From Camellia lanceoleosa (lineage: Eukaryota; Streptophyta; Magnoliopsida; Ericales; Theaceae): a stretch of DNA of 64,000 nucleotides. The stretch covers positions 9,159,273 to 9,223,272 of the forward strand of contig CM045767.1 of assembly GCA_025200525.1 (NCBI GenBank), read 5' to 3'. Shown here one piece after another: positions 1-10,920 of this stretch (its first letter is position 1; the number at the start of each line of letters is the position of its first letter). The notes under the pieces were generated by a model, which was not told the DNA's origin, made no database searches, and saw nothing but the letters and a program-made list of their open reading frames with translations. The position numbers and the translations under genes were made by a program.

Positions 1-254
1 TGTGAACCTTTTGCACCCTCCAGGCTTGGTGCATACCAGCTGTGCCAGCTGGGATGCATAGACCCTACTCCCCATGCACGGGAATGGCCTTTTTAAGCCT
101 TTGACCCCCTTTTTCCTTCTAGAAGATTGAACCTTTGGCCAAGCTTAGAAGCTTGGCCAGCTGTCCTAGCTTCCTCAGGAAGCCTTGAACCCTTTGCCTC
201 TTTGACCTTTTTTAGTGTAGCTTCTTGGAGAAGCTTAGAACCATTTCCTTTGCC

Positions 255-261
255 TATATAA
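255..261 (+). promoter_or_regulatory. TATA box of the 5' LTR promoter
   Basis: TATATAA in the context cctatataaggatcc, followed by a CT-rich stretch. The same box stands at 16834-16840 in the 3' LTR. Transcription would start about 30 bp downstream, defining the start of the R region. The start site is inferred, not shown. Confidence 0.6.
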
Positions 262-777
262 GGATCCCACTTCTTCCATTGTTAAGGGTTGGAGGTTTTG
301 AACAAAAAAACAGAGATTATACATATATACATCTGTCATATACTCTCTCTCTCTCTATATTTCCCTCTCTCTCATCCTTAGTGTGTGTTTAGAAGCCTAG
401 AAAGTGTGTTTTGACCTTAGTTTTGCACTAACACACACACCATCACACCTTGCTTCGACCTTGAGGGGCTTGGGGGGTTGTTCTTGAGTTCTTGGACTGG
501 TTTTGATCTAGAGAAGGTGGCTGGACCTGCTGTACATCAAAGGTTCTTCAAGGGTAATCTCTTTACTTTAGATTCCCCAATCTTGCACTAGACTTTTGCC
601 TATCTTGCTTATTGTTTTAGACTTTGTTTATAACTAGAAAAAGTCTTATTTTTTCATGCTTGAGATCTTTCATTAAGGTTGTTTTGGCATTTGGGGTTGA
701 CCTCCCCCTCTTAGGCCTTGTTTGGCCCTTTTGTGCTCTCTTTTGTTAAGCTTTGTTTACCTTGGTGTGTTGGCCTT

Positions 778-813
778 CTCACCACTGAAATCCAGTAGAT
801 TTTCAGTGGTGAG
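778..813 (+). other. perfect 13-bp stem hairpin in the LTR
   Basis: CTCACCACTGAAA at 778-790 is followed by a 10-base loop and its exact reverse complement at 801-813. It lies about 520 bp after the TATA box, so it should be in the transcript. The 3' LTR copy (about 17358-17392) has lost two bases in the left arm. Confidence 0.7.
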
Positions 814-2267
814 GAAGGGGTTCTAAGGTCTTGTAAAGGGGAGGGACACCCCTCTCCCTTAGTCCCTCATTTATGCATGTTTTTTGGCTCATAAGGATAG
901 CATGCATAAATAGTTGCATTTGGTACCATTTCAGAGGTTTTTGGTTGTTTTTGGGTTATGATATACCTCTGTCCTTGGTCGGATTCATGGCCCTTTGCAT
1001 GTATAATACACTTGCTTTGTAATTTTCCATTTTGCCTAGAAGTGTGTCATGTGTTTAGCCTAGCATATCCTCATGTTTTGACCTAACCTTGTGAAGTACT
1101 TGGTCATATTTTGTCATGCTTAATGTCTGTTAGCCACTGATTTGGTCTTGTTTAGCATGTTTGATATAGTTGCTATGCATTTTGGGCTGTGAACCCTAAG
1201 GAGGTGAGTCCTAAATATGCATGGGTTAGGCTATTTCAGTGATTTGGAATCACTTAGCATGTCATTTTAGTCCCTAAACCATGCTTGTATGCTTGCATTC
1301 ATCACTTCTCTCATGCCTTGAAGATATGCCCTCTTATGCCTTGAAATGTGCATTGTGTATGCCTATGTGTTTGGGTCACTTAAGCTACCATATCAGTGGG
1401 TTTTGAGGCTCATTTTTTGCATGCTAGAATTTGATTTTAGGTTGCTTAGTTCATGCCATGTGTGGTCATGAAAAGTAGTAGTCTTGTGCTCCATGTTTTA
1501 TGCCTCTTTGCTTAAGTCATTTGGGATACCCTATGTGCGGGTTTTGGGTCTCATTCTAGCATGTCATGACACTTTTTTTGTTGATCTAGTGTCCATGTTT
1601 GCCTTCTTTGGTATGTTTGTAAGTTGGCCTTCATGCCTTAGTCTTAGGCTCATTAGTTTGCATACTTGTTTTGCATAATTGGCATCATCATTTCAGTCCA
1701 TTTTGGCCACTGTTTATGGTAAGGCTGAGGTCTATCCTTTATGGTTTAAGTCCACCATTGCATGTTTATCATATTGCATATTTGGCTCATTATATGTTGT
1801 CACATGCTAGCCTTATTGCATAATTGACCATGTTTGCATTACATTTGCCTCTCATATGATTAGCACATCGCGTACTTGCATGCTTAGGATACATTGCATT
1901 TGCTATGATTGCATACTTGCATTGCATTATTTGGCTTGGGGTGTCAAGCCAAACTTGAGGGGTGAGAAGTGTTCATACTCCAAGGGATGTAACACATTTC
2001 AACCCTCGGTCGCCAATGACCTTGACTTCAACATGATAGGATGTTGGCATTCATGTGATTTGTTTGCATGCATTTACATTAAGTTGCAACCTTGGCCCCT
2101 TAGGCCATTATGCATCAAAATGCACAATCGATGGCCTGAGGATCGAGGGCCATGCTCCCTTGAGTCCAATGCATGATGGGGAGTGTGGCCATGTTTACAT
2201 TTGCTTGAAATACCATGTCATACACTACTTGCCCTCTGCTGCTGTCAACTGCTGGTTCTGCAGGAAG

Positions 2268-2385
2268 TTTTGGCCGGTCGGCTAAATACAGTGCCGGCCG
2301 GCCATCAATTTGGCCGATAAACAAAAAAGGGGGCCGGTGGTTCATCCCTTTGGCCGGTGGTGTCTATGCTTGGCCGGTGGTATTC
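2268..2385 (+). repeat. GGCCGG-rich module in the 5' LTR
   Basis: A cluster of GGCCGG and GGCCGGCC palindromes separated by AT-rich words such as aaatacagtgcc. Similar clusters occur in the 3' LTR (16508-16575 and 18820-18935) and in the internal region (14277-14400). It looks like a small module copied several times inside the element. Function unknown. Confidence 0.6.
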
Positions 2386-3731
2386 CCCAACATCCATAGA
2401 GCATGTACCAAGACTTTTGCAGTCTTCAGAGAAGCAGGGTAGTGTAAACAGAGGCAGCGGTGGCTTGGTACGGGTTTCCGGGCGAGATGAGTCGAACATG
2501 CATCATTCGTGCATTCCAAGGCAGGGCTGCCCCCCCTTCTTCCTATTTATTTCATATTTAATTTGTCATTTGAATTAGATGTTTTGTAATATTTAAATAG
2601 CTAGAGTAGTTAGTTTTATTTATTCGGACTGTAATATTTATTCGGACCCTCCGAGCGAGGGAGATTGTGTAATAAGTGCGTGTGAGTGTGTGTACGTCTT
2701 CCAACCCCACGTCTTTCTTCCCTTTTATTTACCAGCTTTCGATGGTTAGTCTAGGGCATGTTTCAATTAGCATACAGTATGACAGCATGTTTGCATCCAT
2801 TCATTCGTTTTGCATGCACCGAGCTCGGCGCATCATTCTAATTGCATATGTATTTCAATTCCAAATTGAATACGTGTTAGTTGTAGCATTTCACATGTCA
2901 TTATAGATTAGTCGAGCCTATTTTAGTGACATTCTGTATGTGATGCATTAGCCATTTTTAACATGAACTAGGATCATGCATGATTACTAACTAGTTTCTG
3001 TTTTGGCCTAGAGTACTAGGTAAGCTTTCATGCTTTAGCATACCGCATGCGTGTGAGTATTGCCATAATAGCATGATTACCATGAGGCTAGCTGCTTATG
3101 TGATATAATTGTTTGAATGCCTGTGGATAGAGGTTGAATTACCTAAATTGGAATGAATGCATTGAAACTGTAAGTTTTAAGCCCACTTGAAGGTGGCAAA
3201 ACCGAGATTTTAACCTACTTGCGAGTAGTAAACCATTTTCAAAACAAACATGAAATGTTTTGTTCCAATTTGGGCGATTTGGTCTATACTTGTTTGCTGT
3301 GCGCACAACATAGTAATTCTAGGCTAATAACCGGAATAAGAACGCGTAATGTTTTCAAAACAAGATATCACGGTTAGTAGAGGCCGATCTTCGGATCGGG
3401 CGAGAAGGGGTGCTCATAGCTGACCTTCCCCAATCATACCCAAGTTCCCGAGCCGAGGCAACTTTGGTGATGACGGACACGTGGCCTTTGGCACCGAGTC
3501 AGGGTTTCCTAAATTCCCCCATTAAAAAATATTTAGGTGGCGACTCTGTATCTGGCAAAGCAGTCCATGTTTGGCACTTCTTTTCAAAAAAATCTGTTTT
3601 CTCAAAACGATTTGCCGAATTTGGACTCTTTAGTTCAGATTAAGAACCGTGACATATTTGAGTCTGAACTGTAGTAGGCCCATAAAGCAACGTAATCTGA
3701 CTCATCCTCCCGGGCGTTCAGGACGTCTACG

Positions 3732-4442
3732 CCAGCATCACTTTGGGATTTAGAGAGCTTAACTCGAACTCGTGATATCCTGTTTTGATTTCACTTATGT
3801 GTTTCTTTGCATTGCATGTGCATTGGTGCGCTTAGGACACCGTGTTTGCCATCTGCCATTCCTGAACGGTTTGCCAGAGGCTTGTCTTGTCAAGGCATGA
3901 CCAAAAGGCTGACTGGTTATGGGCTCTGACAGTATGGGAACACAAACCCCGGTTTTACCGGGGCACCCTTTTCGACCATTCGACCTAGTGCATATTCGGA
4001 ATCCATAGTGACCATTCCAAATTAGGACAGGTTGCTTACCCAATTTGAGGTTGTTTGAAACTGCTGCGTGCATAGTGAAACCCTAGTTCCTGACAAAAAT
4101 AGGACAGGAAAACCCTACCCCAACATAGGGGTGTATTAGCTCTCATTTACTTGCTATGTGTTTTTAGAGTGTATCTCTACAGGGGAACACACATACCAAT
4201 TTGCGAGTTTGAGTATCAAGCCCATGGGCATCAGTGTTTTTGGGAATCAGTTATCTGCAGGTATCAGATTCAGATTTAGGGGCAACGATTCGGGAACAGA
4301 GATCAGTGTTTGAGAAACAGTGTATCCAACTCATTGGCAGTACATTATGATACCCAACCGTGTGTTGTATTTTTATTTTACGCTGTTACGCTATCCGATT
4401 TTCTGTTTATTTATACGCTTTATTTATCTTTTTGCTAGGTAG
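3732..4442 (+). other. untranslated leader between 5' LTR and gag
   Basis: About 710 bp with no convincing reading frame. The primer binding site should be at its left end, but no clear TGG-initiated match to a tRNA 3' end is visible directly after 3731. The minus-strand frame at 3795-4073 has no recognisable content. The words aggacaggaaaaccct suggest ordinary retroelement leader. Confidence 0.6.
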
Positions 4443-6425
4443 TTGAGCACAATTGCTTCTGACCCAGTAGATATTCCCCAAGCACTCTGGACTAGAGGTC
4501 GTCGACTCCATCGATCTGAGGATCTGGTAGACGGACAACTAGTGTACCACGCTCTACCCCCGGTTACTAGACGGAGGACAGTTAGGCAGAGGGCATCGGT
4601 ACAGCAGTTAGTTCAGAGGGCCATATCTACCCTACCTGAGTTCAGTAGGGATCAGGGTTTTGTTTCTCCTACAGAGAGAGAATATATACCGGTAATTCAA
4701 CTAGAGCAGGACAGTATGGCCAGTTTAGAGGAGATGGTGCGCCAGTTCCAAGAGAGTATGAAAATGATGCAGAGATGTCATCCGACAGTGTAGTTCGCCA
4801 AGCAAAGAGCCACGGTTATGAATGAACAAGCAGAGTTAATTGTGAGGTTACAGCAGCAAACCGGAGCCTCTTCTTCGCAACAAGTTCCTCTCTCACCAGG
4901 AGTTCCAACCCTCAAGGAGACAGCTAATGTTCAGAATGATACGAACATTCCCACAGGACCGCCTCCACCCCCGATCCTACCCTCAATTCCACCCCAGCTA
5001 TCAAAAACACCCACCAACCTACCGGGCTCTCCCTTTGAGTTCGAGACAGATCCCACAGCATTGAAGCTGAACAAGCTTGAAAAGCTGTTCAAGAGATCCT
5101 AGAGAGGCAAGACCATCCCCGACATTGAAGATGGATATACCGACGCAACTATGACGTTGCCTGACAGATTCAAAATGCCTCATATCGACCGATTTGATGG
5201 ATCTGGGGACCCTATGGTGCACCTGAGGTTGTTTTTAGATGTCTTAAAGCCAATAGGTCTCACCAGACTACAGAAGTTGTCTTTATTCGGCCGAACCCTG
5301 TTGGGTGTGGCGGCCATATGGTATGCCAAATTAGAAGATGACGTCAAGAGAAAGTGGGACGAGATGGCTGAGGCCTTCATTGCACAATACTCATACAATA
5401 CACAAATTAAGATTATGACCCATGATCTCAAAACAACAAGGCAAGAGCCTAAAGAGAGTTTCTCAGAATTCGTGACCAGATGGAGGGCTAAGGCTTCGAT
5501 GATGACCTTAAGGCCCACAGACAAAGATCAGATTCGAATGATTGTGCGCAATCTTCAGCCGAAGTTAATGCAGAAGATGATTGTACTCCCCTTTCCTACG
5601 TTTGCAGATCTACATGAAATGGGGGTACAAATTGAAGATGCCTTGAAGCAAGGCTTAATTGATAATGACCAAGAGCAACCCCGAAGAACTTTCAACCGCA
5701 ACACTAATGTAGGCCCGAGCGGCACTTCAACTACAAGAGCCTCCGAAGTGAGCATGGTCACCACCATCCCCCCTCCAAGAAATATGGCGGCTACACCATT
5801 CTCCGGTGCGTCCGGAAGCAACCCACAAACAGCCAAATACCCACCCAAAAACACTAGAACCTTTGCCCCGCTATATATGCCCTTATCCAAAGCTCTGGGG
5901 GTGCTAATTAGAAAAGGGCACTTGAAACCCCTAGAGCCGCGGCCCTTACCAGAAAGGCTTCCCTCTACCCATAACCCAGCCAAGTATTGCGCATTTCACC
6001 AACAGCACGGTCATAACACCGATCTGTGCTTCCGATTACGTCATGAGATTCAAGATCTCATCGATAACGAGGTGATTCTGCCTCCCGAGAAACCCAATGT
6101 TACTACAAACCCTCTCCCCACACACAACCAAGCTCCACCACCCAAAAGAATCAACTTCATCCAAACTAGGGTCGTGCCCTACGATCCTAGCATCTATATC
6201 ACTCCTTCCCACCTGCCTAAACCAGAGGTGTTCCTTCCTGATTACACCGACTTGTGCATGATAGACATCTCCATAACCCAACCCAAGCCAACGGTGGTGA
6301 CTATTGAGGACAGAAGAGGAGAGATCCTAGAGGAGAAGAGGATTGTTGAGCCAGGGTCTGCAGGATCTAGGAGTTGTGTTGAGAAGACATATAGTCCGAG
6401 CGACTACATTTCGTCAATAGACTAG
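4443..6425 (+). pseudogene. gag: gag of the Tat-like retrotransposon, broken by stop codons
   Basis: Gag forms the capsid-like particle that packages element RNA. One frame is open from the ATG at 4443 except for TAG codons at 4791-4793 and 5100-5102, and it ends at TAG 6423-6425. The N-terminal part is Gln/Pro rich. The retrotransposon gag domain follows at about 5230-5650, with a WYAKLE motif and a conserved stretch ending in FVTRWRAKA. A CCHC-like knuckle of the Tat type (C-x2-H-x3-GH-x4-C, CAFHQQHGHNTDLC) is encoded near 5988-6030. The stops can be explained by single C-to-T changes, so the protein is dead. The frame then runs on, with more stops, to 7148. Confidence 0.88.
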
Positions 6426-6437
6426 GATAGGCCAGAT

Positions 6438-7148
6438 GTGGAATTGCCAACAGGAGGAGAGCTGTGTGTGATCAAAGAGGATAGTCTGGGACAGGGAGCA
6501 GATGATTTAACGACTGTGGAAGAAGACCTTGCCAATCTCCAGTTTTACAGTGACCAAGATCCAGGGGACGCAACGATCAACTGGTTTAATTATGAGGAAT
6601 CAGCAGAGGCTATTGGGTGGTTGGATGATCAACCGGATGTGGTAGAAAAGTTTCAGCCAGAATAGGGCCCGGCAGGGGCAAGAATATCGGTGACGGCCGA
6701 AAGGGTCGAAGAACAGAGTACATCGCCGGAGAGCGCCGGTGTCGAGAATTTCGCTCAGAATTGGAGCATTTCGAATACAGGAATTATTGAGCAGCCAACT
6801 GTACTGATACGGTCGGAGCAGGAAAGATTTGAAGATTTCGAGAGAATCGGGAAGGCAAAGGCCCATGTGGGGACTGAAACTGCCGTGCGCACAGAAACAG
6901 AGAATGCTACGGGCATGTGGATAAAAGGTGCTGCGAGTACGAGAATAGCCATACCGGAGCTTGACAGGTGCTTGTTGGCTGCTGATGGAATGTGGTGGGA
7001 GGATGAGAATTTATGTCTTGCCCACACGGACGAAGATTGGGGGAACAACCAACCCGATAACACCTGGTACCTTGGAGAATATGACACGGAGCGGGCGGTA
7101 CTTCAAACCCCCGCACCTAGATCAACCAGAGGCTTCTGGGAAGGATAG
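6438..7148 (+). pseudogene. gag C-terminal / spacer reading frame before protease
   Basis: This continues the gag frame after TAG 6423-6425, with another TAG at 6663-6665 and an end at 7146-7148. It is acidic, rich in Glu and Asp, and has no domain I recognise. It overlaps the start of the protease frame (6961-7148), which lies in the next phase. Gag and pol would therefore have been joined by frameshifting or splicing, and splicing between gag-pro and RT is known in Ogre. Probably low-complexity linker. Confidence 0.6.
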
Positions 7149-7899
7149 AGAGGCTGAAAAGCAAAAGGAGAAACAACTTGAGGAGGAGGCTGTGCTCAAA
7201 CAGCTAAAAAAGATACAAGCAGACATCTCCATCTGGGGACTCCTTATGGCATCACGAGTGCACAGACAGGCTGTCCTATCGACCATGGATAAAGCCAAGC
7301 TTTCGATAGAAACCACGCCAGAACAGCTGATGGAATTAGTCTTTCCGGGAGAAGCCACCCCAATGCTGACTTTTTCCGACAAGGAATTGGCACCCGAGGG
7401 GGCAGACCATAACAAGCCGCTCTACATCTCCGTGGAGTGCAGGAATAAATGGATACCGGTGGTTTTTGTTGATACCGGATCTACCATCAACGTCTGCCCG
7501 GCAAGGACAGCATATGCAATCGGTTTGAAAATCGCGGACTTTGTACCAACAGCCCAAGTAATCCGAGCATATGACAACACAAGCCGAGAAGTGATGGGAA
7601 CAGTTAAAATCCAGACAAAGGTTGGGTCGGGACAGCACGAGATAGATTTCCATGTCCTAGAAGTCCCCGCAACTTTTAATATGCTTTTGGGGCGGCCGTG
7701 GCTGCATCAGGTGAAGGCAGTATCATCCACTTTGCATCAAATGGTGAAATACCCCTATAGAAAGGGAGTAGCCATTATTTTCGGGAATTCATCGATTCAT
7801 CCACCACTGGAGGTATCTACGCCTGTTTTAGAAATTGAGCACGGTATGGAGGACGTGTTCATATCAGGCTTCACCTTGGCTGAGGCTCAGGTTATATAG
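6961..7899 (+). pseudogene. pol part 1: aspartic protease domain
   Basis: Retropepsin-type protease that would cut the Gag-Pol polyprotein. The catalytic motif DTGS is encoded at 7471-7482 in the context VVFVDTGSTINV, and a second conserved block LLGRPWLH lies near 7684-7707. An Arg/Lys/Glu-rich coiled stretch followed by IWGLLMAS (about 7138-7250) precedes it, as in other Tat elements. The ATG at 6961 is simply the first in the frame and probably not a real start. The frame ends at TAG 7897-7899. All later pol pieces lie in the same frame, so this was one long polyprotein. Confidence 0.88.
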
Positions 7900-7905
7900 A
7901 ACATC

Positions 7906-9030
7906 ATGGCTACTAATGAGGTGATATATATCAGCGCTCAAGCGGTGTATCTCATGAACAAGCTCCAACACATCCCTAGGATGGGATTAGTAAAGAGCGG
8001 CCGCAAGGGTGTTGCAGCATTGGCCGAAGTGCCACACAACCCCCATACCTTTGGCTTGGGTTATCTGCCCACCAAGGAGGATTGGGTAAGGAAAGGAAAA
8101 GAGATGACTGGGAGAGCCAGAGCGAAACAGATGGGAAAACCTTTTGAGTTAATACATCGGCCCATCCGGGGTACCCTAAACGGACGCTTCGTCCGGGAGG
8201 GGGAGGATTTTCCATTCTGCGATTTTCTAGAGCCGTGGCTAAACGCGGAGAAGAAGCGCGTACCGGGGTTCGAGATTTTCTTTGACCTACAGTTACCCGA
8301 GGATGATGTTGCCAGAGAACAGATAGGTCCGACGGTTAAGATTGAGCAGAACTGGGCAATGGAGTCTGAAGACACTGAACTTGAAATAGGGGTAGCACTG
8401 GCATGTCTACTTTCAAATCCTTCTATCGACCAACTGTGCTTAGGGGATAACTTCTCGGTGTCCATGATCGGGAATGAAACGGCTGCGAGCCTACCATCAA
8501 CTAGTTTGGATGCATCGATCGCACCCTCCCTCATCTGGCAATATGAGGAAGGATTTTTGTCCAGCAGCACCGGGTCAGGTAGTGAGCCGGAATCTAATTC
8601 CACCGAGTCTTGTGAGTCGAAATCAAGTTCCAACTCAACTGAGTCTGAGTCCGGTATTCCTGGGAGTGATAACCCGGATACCACAGTCCTGTCCAGGTCG
8701 TCTTTTTCTTTCTCTTTCGAGTCTGTTGTAACAGAAGAATTGGACGGTTTGGAAGTACATAATGAGAATGACACGAATGTGGTTTCTGAGTACTTTTCTG
8801 TGCCTTTGATTTATTGCTTGAATCAGGACTTTCAAAATTTTGACGAAAACGTCGAAGAAGAAATTCCTCCGGTTTTGCAACGTTTAATTGATCAAGAGCA
8901 GGAAAGATTTGTTAAACCCTTAATAGATGAAATCACTACTGTGAATATTGGTACTGAGAATGACCCGCGGCTGGTCCAGATCGGGTCAACGTTGTCTTCG
9001 GAGGAACGCGAGCGCTTAGTCGCCTTATAA
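7906..9030 (+). pseudogene. pol part 2: G-patch-like linker between protease and RT
   Basis: A 374-codon frame in phase with the protease. Near its start a MNKLQHIPRMGLVKSGRKG stretch followed by FGLGY resembles the G-patch-like segment that follows protease in Tat elements. The middle (about 8330-8750) is Ser/Glu rich and probably disordered. The end leads directly into RT. It is closed by TAA 9028-9030, which looks like a CAA changed to TAA, because RT-family sequence continues in frame on the other side. Confidence 0.7.
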
Positions 9031-9930
9031 AAAGATTTCAAAGATGTTTTCGCGTGGTCCTACAAAGACATGCCTAGAATCGATCCTAAGATTGTACAGC
9101 ACCGGATCCCTCTTGACCCCGAGGCCCGACCTGTTAAACAGAAACTCAGAAGGATCCGCCATGACTGGGCCATCAAGATTAAGGAAGAGGTCACCAAGCA
9201 AATCGATGCAGGCTTCCTGCTAGTATCCGAATACCCGACTTGGCTGGCCAACATTGTTCCGGTGCCGAAAAAAGATGGCAGAATTCGGGTGTGCGTGGAT
9301 TTTAGGGATTTGAACAGAGCTAGTCCGAAGGACGACTTCCCCTTGCCACATATTGATGAGTTGGTGGATTTTACAGCGGGGCATGCTTTGCTTTCGTTTA
9401 TGGATGGTTTCTCAGGCTATAATCAGATAGTAATGGCACCCGAAGACCGGGAGAAGACTCCTTTCACCACCCCATGGGGAACATATTGCTACAAAGTAAT
9501 GCCGTTTGGGTTGAAGAACGCTGGAGCTACATATCAACGGGCCGCGACCACAATATTGCATGACATGATCCACAAAGAGGTTGAGGTGTACGTGGACGAC
9601 ATGATTGTCAAGTCCAAAGGAAGAGAGGGCCACTACACCGCCTTGCAAAAGTTTTTCCAAAGGATCAGAGAATTTCGGTTGCGGCTGAATCCTCAGAAGT
9701 GTACTTTTGGTATTACAGCGGGAAAAATGCTAGGGTTTCTGATTACACAAAGGGGCATCGAAGTTGACCCTTCCAAAATCAAGGACTAAAAAGGAGATGC
9801 GAGGCTTTCTGGGTAAAGTGCAATTCATAAGACGGTTTATCTCAAAACTAACCTTGACTTGTGAACCAGTTTTGGTCTCCTGAAGAAAGGAAAGAAATTC
9901 CAATAGGACGGCCGATGCCAAGCTGCTTTT
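9031..9930 (+). pseudogene. pol part 3: reverse transcriptase
   Basis: Copies element RNA into DNA. Recognisable blocks are the VPVPKKDGRIRVCVDFRDLN palm motif (about 9256-9315), FMDGFSGYNQI (about 9397-9429), MPFGLKNAGATYQR (about 9499-9540) and the catalytic YVDD at 9589-9600. After 9780 the frame is damaged. A small deletion moves the sequence to another frame at about 9785 and a one-base loss near 9866 brings it back. TAG 9904-9906 then interrupts it again. The catalytic residues are intact but the enzyme cannot be made whole from this copy. Confidence 0.93.
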
Positions 9931-10404
9931 GAACAAATTAAGAAATACTTGCAGAACTCGCCCGTGTTGTCACCACCGGAGCCAGAAAAATCGTTGATAT
10001 TGTACCTATCAGTAACCGAGGCTACAATGGGCTGCATGCTCGCGCAAGAGTCAGAGGACAAAGCGGAAAACGTCATCTACTATCTGAGCAAGAAGATGCT
10101 GGATTACGAGACCCGCTACACTCCGCTGGAGAAGGCTTGCTTAGCCTTGGTATAGGCTACCCGGAAGCTGCGGCACTACCTGTTAGCTCACTCTGTAATG
10201 TTGGTTTCACGCTTGGATCCCATCAAATATCTTTTCGAGAAACCGACATTTACGGGTAGGCTAGCTCGTTGGTTGCTTCTGCTTTTCGAACTCGATCTGA
10301 AGTATGTGACGCGCAAGTCAGTATAGGGGAGAGCGGTAGCAGAGTTCCTTGCCGACCACCCGGTTAAAGGGGATGAAGCGGTTGAGTACCTATTCCCAGA
10401 TGAA
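9931..10404 (+). pseudogene. pol part 4: RT-linked RNase H, degenerate
   Basis: The usual Ty3/gypsy RNase H position directly after RT. The stretch around LYLSVTEATMGCML (about 9997-10038) lacks the first catalytic Asp of active enzymes, as is usual in Tat elements, where this domain acts as a tether. YTPLEKACLALV marks the second helix. TAG codons at 10153-10155 and 10324-10326 interrupt it, and the frame otherwise continues into the second RNase H. Confidence 0.8.
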
Positions 10405-10920
10405 GCCATTTTGCATGTCGAAGATGAAACTTGGACGATGTACTTTGACGAAGCGTCAAACCAATACGGGTATGGGATAAGAGTGTTGCTGATAGCACCC
10501 GACAATTCCTGTATCCCGCTAGCCCTCAAACTCCGGTTCAAAGTCTCGAACAACAAGGCAGAATATGAGGCATGTATTGCCGGCCTAGAAGCAGCCCTGG
10601 AACTAGGGACAAAACGGTTGGACGTCATTGGGGACTCAAACCTTGTTGTGTCTCAAGCAAAAGGAGACTGGAAAGTCAAAGAAGAAAAGATGATAATTTA
10701 CCACCAGACCTTGGATTTGTTAATTCTTCAGTTTGAGAAGCTAAATTTCACTCATCTGGTGAAAGAGAACAACAGGTTCGCAGATTCACTAGCAATTCTA
10801 TCTTCCATGATAGACATCCCATCTGGAGTCCGGATATGTCCAGTCATCATTGACCAGAAGTTTGCGCCGGCGTATGAGTCAATTTCTGCCATAGATGAGG
10901 TTCAGGACGACAACCCCTGA
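10405..10920 (+). pseudogene. pol part 5: second, archaeal-type RNase H (Tat-lineage hallmark)
   Basis: A second RNase H placed between the RT-linked one and integrase defines the Tat lineage. The four acidic catalytic residues are visible: D in MYFDEAS (about 10438), E in NNKAEYEACIAGLEAA, D in DVIGDSNLVVSQ and D in NRFADSLAI. The domain itself is uninterrupted and ends at TGA 10918-10920, which fits a Trp codon changed by G-to-A. This is the main reason to call the element Tat rather than another gypsy clade. Confidence 0.9.

Larger units (their letters stand above)
1..3731 (+). repeat. 5' LTR (left end cut off) of a giant Tat-lineage Ty3/gypsy retrotransposon
   Basis: This stretch is repeated in the same orientation at 16575-20284 with only scattered substitutions and small indels. 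The most visible indel is about 26 bp present near 1900-1925 and absent near 18477. Position 1 corresponds to 16575, so about 353 bp of this LTR lie left of the window. Similarity stops at GACGTCTAC (3722-3730), followed by g here and a in the other copy, which fits an LTR ending in CA. LTRs of about 4 kb are typical of Ogre/Tat elements. The small reading frames inside do not resemble known proteins and I treat them as chance. Confidence 0.93.

Noticed and set aside
1484..2578. Small ORFs in the LTRs, repeated at 18063-19129
   Set aside because: They are duplicated only because the LTR is duplicated, differ by frame-neutral and non-neutral changes alike, and resemble no protein.
5555..5983. 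142-residue minus-strand ORF opposite gag
   Set aside because: Shadow of gag, no family resemblance.
8061..8774. 237-residue minus-strand ORF
   Set aside because: Mirror of the pol linker on the other strand. The plus strand matches the Tat polyprotein.
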